64,000 nt of DNA from CAVUAT01 sp963848045 (GCA_963848045.1 CAWKCC010000005.1:62001-126000), one strand, 5' to 3'. Numbered from the stretch's first letter, positions 16,947-27,191 are shown. Numbers and translations: made by a program. Notes: generated by a model not told the origin, from the sequence alone.

Positions 16947-17331
16947 CTCCAAGTCACGTTACGCGGTGGTGGCCCTGGCGGAGCTGGCGCGCTCCGGGAG
17001 CGAGCCCGTCCCGATCGGCCAGGTCGCCGAGCGCCGCGAGATCCCGGTGCAGTTCCTGGAGCAGCTCTTCTCGACCCTGCGCCGCGCCGGCATCCTGAGC
17101 AGCCACCGCGGCGCCAAGGGCGGCTACACGCTGGCGCGGCCCGCGGAGCAGATCGACGTGCTCGAGGTCGTGCAGGCGCTCGACGGCGTGCTGGGCCAGG
17201 AGGGCCAGGAGGCGGGAGGCATCTGGGCCGACGGCGTCGAGGCCCTGCGCTCGACCTTCCGCTCGACCACGATCGCGGACATCGTCCAGCGCGAGGACGC
17301 CGAGCGCGGCGCGGGCATCTACCACATCTAG
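16933..17331 (+). CDS. Rrf2-family transcription regulator without cysteines (CymR-like by context)
   Basis: The 132 residues form an Rrf2 winged helix: TSKSRYAVVALAELA, then IGQVAERREIPVQFLEQLFSTLRRAGILSSHRGAKGGYTLARP (recognition helix and wing), then a dimerisation helix. There is no cysteine at all, so it cannot bind an Fe-S cluster as IscR or NsrR do. Two cysteine-synthesis genes, cysK and cysE, follow on the same strand 460 bases away. That points to a CymR-like repressor of sulfur genes; in Bacillus CymR works with CysK as co-repressor. The role is inferred from context. GTG 16933 follows a TAGATT box and overlaps the divergent vanZ-like start. Confidence 0.88.
   Translation: MISVTSKSRYAVVALAELARSGSEPVPIGQVAERREIPVQFLEQLFSTLRRAGILSSHRGAKGGYTLARPAEQIDVLEVVQALDGVLGQEGQEAGGIWADGVEALRSTFRSTTIADIVQREDAERGAGIYHI
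16956..16961 (-). promoter_or_regulatory. Leaderless-type -10 box for vanZ-like gene
   Basis: On the minus strand TAACGT lies 9 nt before GTG 16946. It lies within the coding region of the rrf2-like gene, so the two promoters are interleaved. Confidence 0.45.
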
Positions 17332-17343
17332 ATGCGGGCAGGG

Positions 17344-17362
17344 ATCGCGGTAGTTCCGCGAT
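17344..17362. repeat. Perfect inverted repeat after the rrf2-like gene
   Basis: ATCGCGG, a 5-nt loop TAGTT, then CCGCGAT. It starts 12 bases after the stop codon, so it may be a weak terminator or a binding site. Confidence 0.5.
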
Positions 17363-17779
17363 ACCAGGCACAACGAATCGGGACGCTGCTTCATCTCGGA
17401 TCACCGGCATCGCTCAGCGAACCACTCGACGGCACCCCCTGAAGCGGCTCGCGCTGGCCGCCTGCCTCGCGGCGCGGGCGCCGGTGGGAGGCCGCCTCGC
17501 GGTCGAGGAAGTGAAGCTGAAGCGCACGCGCAAGAAGCGCTAGCTCTCGCGACTGCCTCGCGCGTGCTCCTCCACCATCGAGGGGTGGGGCGGACAGGGG
17601 AGAGACGGCGGGTGCCTTGTGCCGCGCGCCGTCCCCGACGGCCTATTGCAGGCAGAGAACGTTGGCGCGAATGGTCTCGATCGTTCCGTTGTCGTTGACC
17701 CCGGCGCCCGGCCCGGGGGTAGGCTGGCGCGAACCCAGACTGCGTGGCAGCAATCTCGTTAAACCCGGTCAACAATTGG

Positions 17780-17785
17780 TAGTTT
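17780..17785 (+). promoter_or_regulatory. Leaderless-type -10 box for cysK
   Basis: TAGTTT lies 6 nt before the ATG at 17792. An A/T-rich segment lies directly upstream and could hold an operator. Confidence 0.5.
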
Positions 17786-17791
17786 CATGCC

Positions 17792-18745
17792 ATGGCAGGT
17801 TCGCCCGGACACGGAGCCGCGCTCAGGATCGCCGGCGAGGCCTCCGCGCTGGTGGGCGGCACCCCGCTGGTCGCCTTCAACCGCCTCGCCCAGGAGCTCG
17901 GCGGCGAGGTGGTGGGCAAGCTCGAGGCCTTCAACCCGGGAGGCTCGGTCAAGGACCGCCTCGGCGTTGCGATGATCGACGCCGCCGAGCGCGACGGGCT
18001 GATCGGTCCCGGAGCGGTGATCGTCGAGCCGACCAGCGGCAACACCGGCATCGCGCTCGCCGTCGTCTGCGCGGCCAGGGACTACAGGCTCATCCTGACG
18101 CTGCCCGAGGGCATGAGCAGGGAGCGATCCGCGCTGCTGCGGACATTCGGCGCCGAGGTGCACGAGACGCCCTCGATGGGGGGCATGGACGAGTCGGTGG
18201 CGCTGGCGCGCGAGCTGGTGGCCGAGCACGGCGCCTACATGCCGATGCAGTTCTCCAACCCCGCCAACGCCGAGATACACCGCCGCACCACGGCCGAGGA
18301 GATCTGGGCCGACCTCGACGGCGAGATCGATGCCTTCGTCGCCGGTGTCGGCACAGGCGGCACGATCAGCGGCGTCGGCCAGGTGCTGAAGGAGCGCCGC
18401 CCCGAGGCCCTGGTGGTCGCGGTCGAGCCCGCCGGCTCCCCGGTGCTGTCCGGCGGCCGGCCGGGCCCGCACAAGATCCAGGGGATCGGCGCCGGGTTCG
18501 TGCCCGAGGTGTTCGACCGCTCGGTGGTCGACGAGATCATCACGGTCAGCGATGAGGAGGCGCTCGAGACGGCGCGAGCGATGGCGCGCGAGGAGGGCAT
18601 CCTCGCGGGCATCTCGGCGGGAGCCGCGGCGCACGCGGCGATGCAGGTGGCCGACCGCCCCGAGATGGCGGGCAAGCGGGTCGTGACGATCGTCTGCGAC
18701 AGCGGCGAGCGCTACATGTCGCTGCCCTTCTTCGCTCCGTCATAG
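17792..18745 (+). CDS. cysK: Cysteine synthase A (O-acetylserine sulfhydrylase)
   Basis: This PLP enzyme makes cysteine from O-acetylserine and sulfide. The 317 residues show the Schiff-base Lys54 in NPGGSVKDR, the substrate loop PTSGNTG (80-86), the phosphate-binding glycines GVGTGGTISG, and the C-terminal SGGRPGPHKIQGIGAGFVPE. The length is standard. It is followed after 10 bases by cysE, whose product makes the substrate and can form the cysteine synthase complex. The cysteine-free Rrf2 regulator upstream is a likely controller. The start ATG 17792 is 6 nt after a TAGTTT box. Confidence 0.95.
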   Translation: MAGSPGHGAALRIAGEASALVGGTPLVAFNRLAQELGGEVVGKLEAFNPGGSVKDRLGVAMIDAAERDGLIGPGAVIVEPTSGNTGIALAVVCAARDYRLILTLPEGMSRERSALLRTFGAEVHETPSMGGMDESVALARELVAEHGAYMPMQFSNPANAEIHRRTTAEEIWADLDGEIDAFVAGVGTGGTISGVGQVLKERRPEALVVAVEPAGSPVLSGGRPGPHKIQGIGAGFVPEVFDRSVVDEIITVSDEEALETARAMAREEGILAGISAGAAAHAAMQVADRPEMAGKRVVTIVCDSGERYMSLPFFAPS

Positions 18746-18748
18746 TCT
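18743..18748 (+). promoter_or_regulatory. Leaderless-type -10 box for cysE, overlapping the cysK stop
   Basis: TAGTCT begins with the TAG stop codon of cysK and lies 7 nt before the cysE ATG. Confidence 0.4.
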
Positions 18749-18755
18749 GCAGCCG

Positions 18756-19493
18756 ATGCTGGGACTGGGCACGCTGAAGCGGGTGGCCGTCGAGATCGGC
18801 TCGGACGTGGCCGCGGCTCGTGATCGCGACCCGGCTGCTCGCGGCGTCGGCACAGTGGAGATCCTCACGGGCTGGGCCGGCGTGCAGGCGCTGCTCACGC
18901 ACCGGGTCGCCCACGCCCTGTGGGACGCGGGGGTGCCGCTGGCCCCTCGGGTTCTCGCCTACACCAGCCGGGCGGTGACGGGCGTCGAGATCCACCCGGC
19001 CGCCTCGATCGGCTCCGACTTCTTCATCGACCATGGCTCGGGGGTGGTGATCGGCGAGACCACCGAGATCGGCGACCGCGTCACCCTCTACCAGGGAGTC
19101 ACCCTCGGCGGCACCGGCTTCGCGCGTGGCAAGCGCCATCCGACCGTGGAGGATGACGTCACCGTCGGCTCGGGGGCGAAGCTGCTCGGCCCGGTCACGG
19201 TCGGGCGCAACGCCAAGGTGGGGGCCAACACCGTCGTGATCGAGGACGTGCCGCCCGAGACCACCGTGGTCGGCAACCCCGGCCATCCGGTTCGCGTCGA
19301 GGGTCGCCCGGTCGAAGGACCCGACACCGACTGGATCCACCTCCCCGACCCGATCGCCGACGCCATCAAGGAGCTCTCCGCCCGCATCGGCGAGCTCGAG
19401 CGCAGGCTCGCGGACACGGAGGGCGAGTCGTCTCGGCCCGGCGCCGTCACCGAGCTGCGGCCGAAGCAGGGGCCGTCCTCGGCGGGGGGTTGA
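18756..19493 (+). CDS. cysE: Serine O-acetyltransferase
   Basis: CysE acetylates serine with acetyl-CoA, the first step of cysteine synthesis. The protein has 245 residues. The N-terminal helical part (LLTHRVAHALWDAGVPLAPRVLAYTSRAVTG) leads into the left-handed beta helix: GVEIHPAASIGSDFFIDHGSGVVIGETTEIGDRV and then TLGGTG with GKRHPTVEDDVTVGSGAKLLGPVTVG. The IHPAA..G..FFIDHG..VVIGET signature is that of SAT. An unusual Ser/Gly/Lys-containing tail of about 40 residues follows the usual end, including a short helix. It forms a pair with cysK. A -10-like box overlaps the cysK stop, so it may also have its own promoter. Confidence 0.95.
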   Translation: MLGLGTLKRVAVEIGSDVAAARDRDPAARGVGTVEILTGWAGVQALLTHRVAHALWDAGVPLAPRVLAYTSRAVTGVEIHPAASIGSDFFIDHGSGVVIGETTEIGDRVTLYQGVTLGGTGFARGKRHPTVEDDVTVGSGAKLLGPVTVGRNAKVGANTVVIEDVPPETTVVGNPGHPVRVEGRPVEGPDTDWIHLPDPIADAIKELSARIGELERRLADTEGESSRPGAVTELRPKQGPSSAGG

Positions 19494-19570
19494 GGCGCCG
19501 TGGCCCGCCGCCCTGCGCCTGGATAGACTGCCGCGGCCCGCTCGTCCAGACCTGAAGGGAGACCCCACCC

Positions 19571-20167
19571 GTGCCCAAGCTCATCGTCGCGATCATCGCC
19601 CTGCTCTCCGTGGCCCTGCTGGCCACGGCATGCGGCAGTGACGACACCAGCCAGGACGAGACTGACATCACCGAAGCGGTCGAGCAGGCGGCCACGTCCG
19701 ACACCGCCGAGGCCTGCACCGAAGCCCAGACCCAGGCCTTCACCGAGCAGACCGAGTTCGCCGAAGGCGAGGCGGCCGTCAGCAGCTGCCAGCAGGACGC
19801 GGGCCGGGGGAACAAGGCGGCGGACACGGTCGAGGTCTCGAGCATCGAGGTCGACGGCGATGCCGCCACGGCCGAGGTGGCCTTCACGGGGAGCAATCTC
19901 GACGGCCAGGCGATCGCCGTCTCACTGCTCAAGGAGGACGGGCAGTGGAAGCTCGACTCGCTCGACGAGTTCGTCACCTTCGACAAGGCGGCCTTCAGCG
20001 AGGCGCTGATCTCGAGCGCGCAGGCTGGCGGCCAGATACCCGAGCAGGTGGTCTCCTGCCTGCAGACGGCGCTCGACCAGGCCTCCGAGGAGCAGCTGCA
20101 GTCCGCCTACCTGAGCGGGGACGAGCAGCAGTTGGTGGGTCTGTTCGGCTCCTGCTTCGGCGGTTAG
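19571..20167 (+). CDS. Lipoprotein with NTF2/DUF4878-like domain
   Basis: The 198 residues begin with a lipoprotein signal peptide whose lipobox LATAC places the lipidated Cys at residue 21. A short acidic linker follows, then a compact domain: ACTEAQTQAFTEQTEFAEGEAAVSSCQQDAG..., VEVSSIEVDGDAATAEVAF, EDGQWKLDSLDEF. This order resembles small actinobacterial lipoproteins with an NTF2-like (DUF4878-type) fold; the fold is inferred. Four further cysteines could form disulfides outside the cell. It has a leader: a TAGACT box at 19524 and a GAAGGGAG ribosome site before GTG 19571. Function unknown. Confidence 0.8.
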   Translation: MPKLIVAIIALLSVALLATACGSDDTSQDETDITEAVEQAATSDTAEACTEAQTQAFTEQTEFAEGEAAVSSCQQDAGRGNKAADTVEVSSIEVDGDAATAEVAFTGSNLDGQAIAVSLLKEDGQWKLDSLDEFVTFDKAAFSEALISSAQAGGQIPEQVVSCLQTALDQASEEQLQSAYLSGDEQQLVGLFGSCFGG

Positions 20168-20221
20168 GCGGCCGGGTCCGGCGCTCGCGTTCGCGGCCCC
20201 GAAACGGGCCGGGTCGAAGGC

Positions 20222-20227
20222 TATGCT
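20222..20227 (+). promoter_or_regulatory. Leaderless-type -10 box for pcrA
   Basis: TATGCT lies 6 nt before the ATG at 20234. Confidence 0.5.
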
Positions 20228-20233
20228 CGGTCG

Positions 20234-22506
<2,273 letters not shown>

Positions 22507-22510
<4 letters not shown>

Positions 22511-23394
22511 GCGCCGCGGCCGGGGGAGCCACGGTGATCGACGGCAAGGCCGTCGCGGCCGAGGTGCGCGCGCGTGTGGCCGGCGAGGTCGAGGCCCTGA
22601 CCGCGGAGCTGGGACGCCCCCCGGGCCTGGCCACCGTGCTGGTCGGTGACGATCCGGCCTCGGCCGTGTACGTGCGCAACAAGCGCCGCTCCTCCGAGGA
22701 GGTCGGCATCCGCTCCTTCCACCACGAGCCCGACGGCTCGATCTCGCAGGAGGATCTGGTGGGCCTCGTCCGCAGCCTCAACGAAAGCGAGGAGGTCGAT
22801 GGGATCCTCGTGCAGCTGCCGCTGCCCGAGCAGCTCGACCCCGACGCGGTGATCGCCGGGCTCGATCCCGCCAAGGACGTCGACGGACTGACCGCGACCA
22901 ATGCCGGTCGCCTCGCCAGGGGCGAGCCGGGCCTCGTCCCCTGCACACCGGCGGGGGTGATGGAGCTGCTGGCGAGCGTCGGAGTCGATCCCTCGGGCAA
23001 GGAGGCCGTGATCGTGGGCCGCTCGAACCTCGTCGGGCGGCCCCTGGCCAGCCTGCTGCTCGGAGCCGACGCGACGGTGACCATCTGCCACAGCCGGACC
23101 GCCGACCTGGGCGAGGTCTGCCGCCGGGCCGAGATCCTGGTCGCCGCGGTCGGCAGGCCGGCGCTGGTGCGGGCCGAGATGATCCGGCCGGGCGCGACGG
23201 TGATCGATGTCGGTACCAACCGCACCGACGAGGGGCTGACCGGGGACGTCGATTTCGATGCCGCCCGCGAGGTCGCGGGGGCGATCACACCGGTGCCGGG
23301 CGGGGTGGGGCCGATGACGATCGCGATGCTTCTTGCCAACACGGTTCAGGCCGCGCGCGACCGAGCGGCGGCCGGCGGCGGCAAGGCGGGCTGA
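22507..23394 (+). CDS. folD: Methylenetetrahydrofolate dehydrogenase / cyclohydrolase
   Basis: FolD interconverts methylene-, methenyl- and formyl-tetrahydrofolate with NADP. The 295 residues contain the catalytic Tyr/Lys block DPASAVYVRNKRRSSEEVGI, the QLPLPEQLD motif, PCTPAGVMELL, the Rossmann segment VIVGRSNLVGRPLASLLL and the C-terminal TPVPGGVGPMTIAMLLANT. All are family hallmarks. It overlaps pcrA by four bases (ATGA), so translation is probably coupled. Confidence 0.96.
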
Positions 23395-23482
23395 AGCGAA
23401 GCGCCGGCCGTGCTTGAATCCCGGCCGCACAGGCTCGCCGGGCGCGACGAGCGCGGTCGGAAACCGATAGACGGAGGCAGAA

Positions 23483-24151
23483 TTGGATTTCTCGAGGCTT
23501 CGACAGGGTGAATGGATCGCCGGCATGGCCGGCCTCGCCCTGATCATCTGCATGTTCCTGCCGTGGTACGGGCTCGGCTTCGGAGGCGACACCGCCAACG
23601 TCGGTTTGCCCGAGGTACCGGGAATCGACACGGGCTCGATCGAGCTCAATGTCCCCGAGGTCGATGACGATGCCAGCGGATGGGACTCGCTCACCGACTT
23701 CGACGGCTTCCTGATCGCTGCGGCCGGGCTCTCGGGCATCGGGCTGTGGCTGCTGGCCGCGGCCGGCAGGCGGCTCAACGTCGGGGGTCTGAGGCGCGGC
23801 TCGATCACAGCCATCCTCGGGGTGCTCGCCGTGGCGCTGATCGTCTGGCGCCTGTTCGCCCAGCCGACGCCGGGCGCGGACCTCAAGTACGGCATCTTCC
23901 TCGGCCTCGCCGCGGCGATCGGCCTCGCCGCGGGCGCGATCATGGCGCTGCGCGAGGAGGGCTTCGAGCCTCTCGCGGCGGTCCCCGGCCGGCGCACCAA
24001 GGCGGTCTCGGGCTCCGGCTCGACCACCGCACGGCGCTCGACGGCCGCCAAGCGGAGCTCGTCGGCCTCGTCAGGCTCGAAGCGCAAGTCGAGCGGCTCG
24101 TCAGGCTCGAAATCGGGCGGCCGCTCCTCCTCCGGGGCGAAGAGGAAGTAG
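23483..24151 (+). CDS. Membrane protein with basic Ser/Gly/Lys tail (tandem paralogue 1)
   Basis: The 222 residues carry four TM helices: GLALIICMFLPWYGL, LIAAAGLSGIGLWLLAAAG, ITAILGVLAVALIVWRLF and FLGLAAAIGLAAGAIMAL. A cytosolic tail follows, made of repeats of SSGSKRKSSGSSGSKSGG. The order FLPWYG..., Asp-rich loop with a W, and three more helices is shared with the next two genes, so the three form a tandem paralogue set. TTG 23483 follows a GGAGG ribosome site at 23473. Function unknown. The tail is likely to touch nucleic acid or acidic lipids because of its charge (inference). Confidence 0.75.
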   Translation: MDFSRLRQGEWIAGMAGLALIICMFLPWYGLGFGGDTANVGLPEVPGIDTGSIELNVPEVDDDASGWDSLTDFDGFLIAAAGLSGIGLWLLAAAGRRLNVGGLRRGSITAILGVLAVALIVWRLFAQPTPGADLKYGIFLGLAAAIGLAAGAIMALREEGFEPLAAVPGRRTKAVSGSGSTTARRSTAAKRSSSASSGSKRKSSGSSGSKSGGRSSSGAKRK

Positions 24152-24157
24152 TCGGGA

Positions 24158-24682
24158 TTGGATCCCGCGCCACCAGCAGCCGCGCCGGCCGACCCGTCGG
24201 CGCGGCTGGGCGCGGCGATCGCCGGCGCCGGCGGCGTGCTGTTGTTCATCTCGCTGTTCCTGACTTGGTACAAGCTGCCCGGCGCCGATCTCGGCTCCGG
24301 CGCCGTCGGCGACATCGTCGATGACGTCGGTGGAGCGATCGGCTTCGACGTCAACACGCAGGAAGCGCTGACGCGCAACGCCTGGGAGGCATTCGAGATC
24401 ACCGACATGGTCGCCGTGATCGCTTCCATCGTCGCCGTCGCAAGGGCGGGTGTCGCGATCTTCGGGCCGGACGACAACCCCTCGATACCGGGCAGCCTCC
24501 TGACCCTGGCGATCGGCGGGGTTGCGCTGGCGCTGATCCTCTACCGGACGGTCAATCCCCCGTATGTCGGACTCGACATCGAGTTCGGGCTCTGGGTCGG
24601 CATCCTCGGCGCCGGCAGCATCGTCTACGGGAGCTACCAGGCGATGCGCTCCGAGCCGCCGCCGGCGGCTCCGGCGGCCTGA
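24158..24682 (+). CDS. Four-helix membrane protein (tandem paralogue 2)
   Basis: The 174 residues are related to both neighbours. Helix 1 contains GGVLLFISLFLTWYKL. An Asp-rich outer loop ends NAWEAFEITD, and the remaining helices include MVAVIASIVAVARAGVAIF, LLTLAIGGVALALILYRTVNPP and LWVGILGAGSIVYGSYQAM. The NAWEAFxxTD and LYRxxNPP motifs are shared almost exactly with the third copy. The start TTG 24158 is 6 bases after the previous stop and has no good ribosome site, so translation may be coupled. Confidence 0.75.
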   Translation: MDPAPPAAAPADPSARLGAAIAGAGGVLLFISLFLTWYKLPGADLGSGAVGDIVDDVGGAIGFDVNTQEALTRNAWEAFEITDMVAVIASIVAVARAGVAIFGPDDNPSIPGSLLTLAIGGVALALILYRTVNPPYVGLDIEFGLWVGILGAGSIVYGSYQAMRSEPPPAAPAA

Positions 24683-24730
24683 CGGAGGACCCGGCTGAGC
24701 CCAGCCGTCCCGGCGACCGGCTTCGTCGCT

Positions 24731-24751
24731 AGGGTGGCGTGTGGCCACCCT
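24731..24751. repeat. Perfect 8-bp inverted repeat upstream of the third paralogue
   Basis: AGGGTGGC, a 5-nt loop GTGTG, then GCCACCCT. It lies 48 bases after one stop codon and just before the GGAAGGAG ribosome site of the next gene. A TAGGGT -10-like box (24730-24735) overlaps its left arm. It may be a terminator or an operator. Confidence 0.55.
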
Positions 24752-24764
24752 CGGAAGGAGTGCA

Positions 24765-25265
24765 ATGGATATCGAGAATCGGGGCGCACTGATCGCAGGC
24801 GCCAGCGGAGTTCTTCTTTTCCTCTTCATGTTCCTCGCCTGGTATGGCGCCGGCGGCGTCGCCGACGACCTGATCAAGCAGGCCCAGCAGGCGGCTGAGC
24901 AACTGGGCGTGGCCGGGCCGGAGGACGTGAACACCACGGTCAACGCCTGGGAGGCGTTCGATTTCACCGATTTGATCCTCTTCCTGGCGGTGGTCGTCGC
25001 GATAGCTTTCGCCGGGATCACTCTCTCGGGAGCTTCCGTGAGCCTGCCGGTCGCCGCCAGCGCGCTCACCTGTGGAATCGGCGGCCTGGCCTTCCTGTTC
25101 GTGCTCTACCGCTTCATCAACCCGCCAGGAGAGGGCAGCGTCGATCGCGAGATCGGCCTCTACCTCGGGCTGCTCGCGACGGCGGGCATCACGGTCGGCG
25201 GGTACCTGGGCATGCAGGAGGAGGGAACCTCCTTCTCGGAGCAGGGCCAGCGACTCAGCGGCTAG
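24765..25265 (+). CDS. Four-helix membrane protein (tandem paralogue 3)
   Basis: The 166 residues contain helix 1 with GVLLFLFMFLAWYGAGG, the loop motif NAWEAFDFTDLILFLAVVV, and LYRFINPPGEGSVDREIGLYLGLLATAGITVGGYLGM. The motifs match the preceding paralogue closely. ATG 24765 is fixed by a GGAAGGAG ribosome site (24753-24760); an earlier in-frame GTG at 24741 falls in the hairpin. It is convergent with the GMC oxidoreductase, with a strong terminator between. Confidence 0.8.
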   Translation: MDIENRGALIAGASGVLLFLFMFLAWYGAGGVADDLIKQAQQAAEQLGVAGPEDVNTTVNAWEAFDFTDLILFLAVVVAIAFAGITLSGASVSLPVAASALTCGIGGLAFLFVLYRFINPPGEGSVDREIGLYLGLLATAGITVGGYLGMQEEGTSFSEQGQRLSG

Positions 25266-25286
25266 GCGGGGCGCTCCGGGGCTGAG

Positions 25287-25315
25287 CGCGCGGCCGCCCG
25301 CTGGGCGGCCGCGTG
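25287..25315. terminator. Bidirectional GC-rich terminator
   Basis: The core is an 11-bp perfect stem (CGCGGCCGCCC at 25289-25299 with GGGCGGCCGCG at 25303-25313) and a 3-nt GCT loop, extended by G-T and C-G pairs. It sits between convergent genes and has no T-tract. Confidence 0.75.
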
Positions 25316-25331
25316 TCTCGCCGCGGCCCGC

Positions 25332-27191
25332 TCAGGTGGCGCTGACGGGCCGGCGCTCGCCCAGCAGCCGTCCCGCGACTCCCTCGGCCACTCGGGAGGC
25401 GCAGGCGATGATCGTCATCATCGGGTTGACGCCGACCGACGATGGCAGCAGGCTCGCATCGGCGACATAGAGGCCCCTCGTGCCGTGGACCTCGCCCGCC
25501 GGGTCGGTGACGCTTGTCGCCGGCTCCGAGCCCATGCGCGCCGTGGACATCGGGTGGAAGGCCTCGAGGCGGAGGTCGGCCGGCCTCAGCCGCATCGACT
25601 CGAACTCGGGCAGGCGGCCGCGCTCGATCAGCGGGCAGGCTCCCACGTTGGGGTAGACCTCGGTGGCGCCGGCGGCGAAGTGGATCTCGGCCGCCCGCGC
25701 GATCCCGAACTGGATCTTGCGCGCCTCCTCGACGCTGAGGCTGTAGCCGAGGCGCAGCTCGCCGCGGCCCGACAGCCGGACCCGGCCCTCGGAGCGGTCG
25801 TGCAGGTGGACGCCGATCGAGCCGATGTTGCCGAAGTGGCTGACCCGGTCGGCGAGGGCCGCGCCGACGCCGGGCAGCCACTGCGCCCCGAAGGAGAGCG
25901 GCGTGAAGGTCGCCTCGAGCAGGATTCCCTGCTGCTGCCACTCGTCCACGTAGTAGCTCTGCATCACCCCCTCCCAGCCGCGCACCTCCTCGGGGTAGCG
26001 GGCGCCGATCCAGGCCGCCGGGTGGATGTGGAGGTGGCGGCCGAGGTGCGGCTGTCCGAGCCCTGAGCGCAGCAGCAGCTCGGGCGTGCCGAAGGCGCCC
26101 GCGGCGCTGATCACGGACCTGGCGCGCACGCTCCAGGGCCTGCCGTGACCGTCTCGCCCCGGCGGCGCGGCCTGCTCGGCGGCGGCGGTGGTGGGGAGGC
26201 CGGCGCTCGCCCGGAGCCCGGTGGCGCGGCCCCGCTCGACGGTGACGCTTTCGACCCTGACCCCGGCCCGCACGCGCGCGCCCGCGGCGACGGCGCGCGG
26301 CAGGTAGGAGACGTGGGCCGCGCGCTTGGCCTCGATCGGGCAACCGAGGGGGCAGGCGCTGCACTGCACGCAGGCCCCGGCGTTGCGCGCGATCGGGCCG
26401 CCGCTGGCGCCGAGAGCGGCGGCGCCCTCCATGCAGAGCTGCCCATTTCGGCCCATGCGCTCGGGGTCCACCGGGGCGACGGACAGCATCTCCTCGGCGG
26501 CGGCGTAGGCGGGCCCAAGGTCCGTGGCCCAGGCGATGCCCGCGTTCTCGCGCCACTCGGCCAGCACCTCGGCTGGCGCGCGGAAGCAGGTTCCGGAGTT
26601 GACCACGGTGGTTCCTCCGACGGTTCTGCCGACGGGGACCCCGATCGGCGGGCGCCCCCGGGCGATCGTCAGCCCGCCGTCGCGGTACATGAGCGGCAGG
26701 CCCTCCAGCGGGTCGGAGGGATAGTCCTCGTGGGTCACGTACGGCCCCGACTCCAGCACCAGTACGTCGAGCCCGGCCTCGGCCAGCGTCGCGGCCGCGA
26801 CCGCCCCGCCCGCCCCCGAGCCGACGATCGCGACGTCGCAATCCTCGCCCTCGTCAAGCGGCTCGAGATCGCCGAGCCCACCCGCCTGGGGCGCAGGCGT
26901 GCCCTCGCGCACGGCGCAGCTGGCCTCGCAGCCGACGGCCGCGCTGACCCGCGGGTCGCGCGCGTAGCCGAGCATGGCGAGCAGCTTGCCCAGGACCATG
27001 AGCTCGCGGATGGGGCCGAACCGCGAGCGCTCCATTCTCTGCATCCGCGCCGTGCGCGCCTCGACGCCCAGCCGGCTGAAGCGCCGCGGGAAGGGGGTCC
27101 ACTCGAACGCCCTCAGGCCCCAGCGAACCAGCCCTGCGGTGCGGGGCGGGAGCTGCGAGAGGAATACCGAGACCGGCTCGGCAATCGCCAC
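25332..27191 (-). CDS. GMC-family FAD oxidoreductase with ferredoxin-like Cys cluster, N-terminus uncertain
   Basis: This is a flavoprotein of the glucose-methanol-choline family. It has the FAD dinucleotide motif VAIVGSGAGGAVAAATLAEAG near residue 119, GRTVGGTTVVNSGTCFRAP, and the C-terminal HPMSTARMGS...GLYVADASLLPSSVGVNPMMTI. A GACVQCSACPLGCPIEAK segment near residues 270-290 resembles an Fe-S or structural Cys cluster, as in some large alcohol oxidases and cholesterol-oxidase-like enzymes. The ~115 N-terminal residues are an alpha-helical extension typical of the long-chain alcohol oxidase subgroup. Upstream of GTG 27191 the frame stays open for 102 bases and encodes conserved-looking LRTLAEAIIPAG, but has no ATG, GTG or TTG before the previous gene's in-frame TGA. 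The true start may be non-AUG. Substrate unknown. Confidence 0.88.
   Translation of the reverse strand: MAIAEPVSVFLSQLPPRTAGLVRWGLRAFEWTPFPRRFSRLGVEARTARMQRMERSRFGPIRELMVLGKLLAMLGYARDPRVSAAVGCEASCAVREGTPAPQAGGLGDLEPLDEGEDCDVAIVGSGAGGAVAAATLAEAGLDVLVLESGPYVTHEDYPSDPLEGLPLMYRDGGLTIARGRPPIGVPVGRTVGGTTVVNSGTCFRAPAEVLAEWRENAGIAWATDLGPAYAAAEEMLSVAPVDPERMGRNGQLCMEGAAALGASGGPIARNAGACVQCSACPLGCPIEAKRAAHVSYLPRAVAAGARVRAGVRVESVTVERGRATGLRASAGLPTTAAAEQAAPPGRDGHGRPWSVRARSVISAAGAFGTPELLLRSGLGQPHLGRHLHIHPAAWIGARYPEEVRGWEGVMQSYYVDEWQQQGILLEATFTPLSFGAQWLPGVGAALADRVSHFGNIGSIGVHLHDRSEGRVRLSGRGELRLGYSLSVEEARKIQFGIARAAEIHFAAGATEVYPNVGACPLIERGRLPEFESMRLRPADLRLEAFHPMSTARMGSEPATSVTDPAGEVHGTRGLYVADASLLPSSVGVNPMMTIIACASRVAEGVAGRLLGERRPVSAT

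Larger units (their letters stand above)
17332..17791 (+). other. 460-base intergenic region upstream of cysK
   Basis: No convincing gene is present. It holds a perfect hairpin at 17344-17362, a short open stretch at about 17438-17542 ending in basic residues (KLKRTRKKR) without a proper start, a weak TTGACC (17695) to TAGGCT (17720) promoter-like pair with 19-nt spacing, and the cysK -10 box at 17780. The A/T-rich segment just before that box (AACCCGGTCAACAATTGGTA) stands out in a very GC-rich background. It is the best place to look for an Rrf2/CymR operator. Confidence 0.5.

Noticed and set aside
17695..17725. TTGACC-N19-TAGGCT as a full cysK promoter
   Set aside because: Spacer is too long, and a better placed TAGTTT box lies 6 nt before the cysK ATG.
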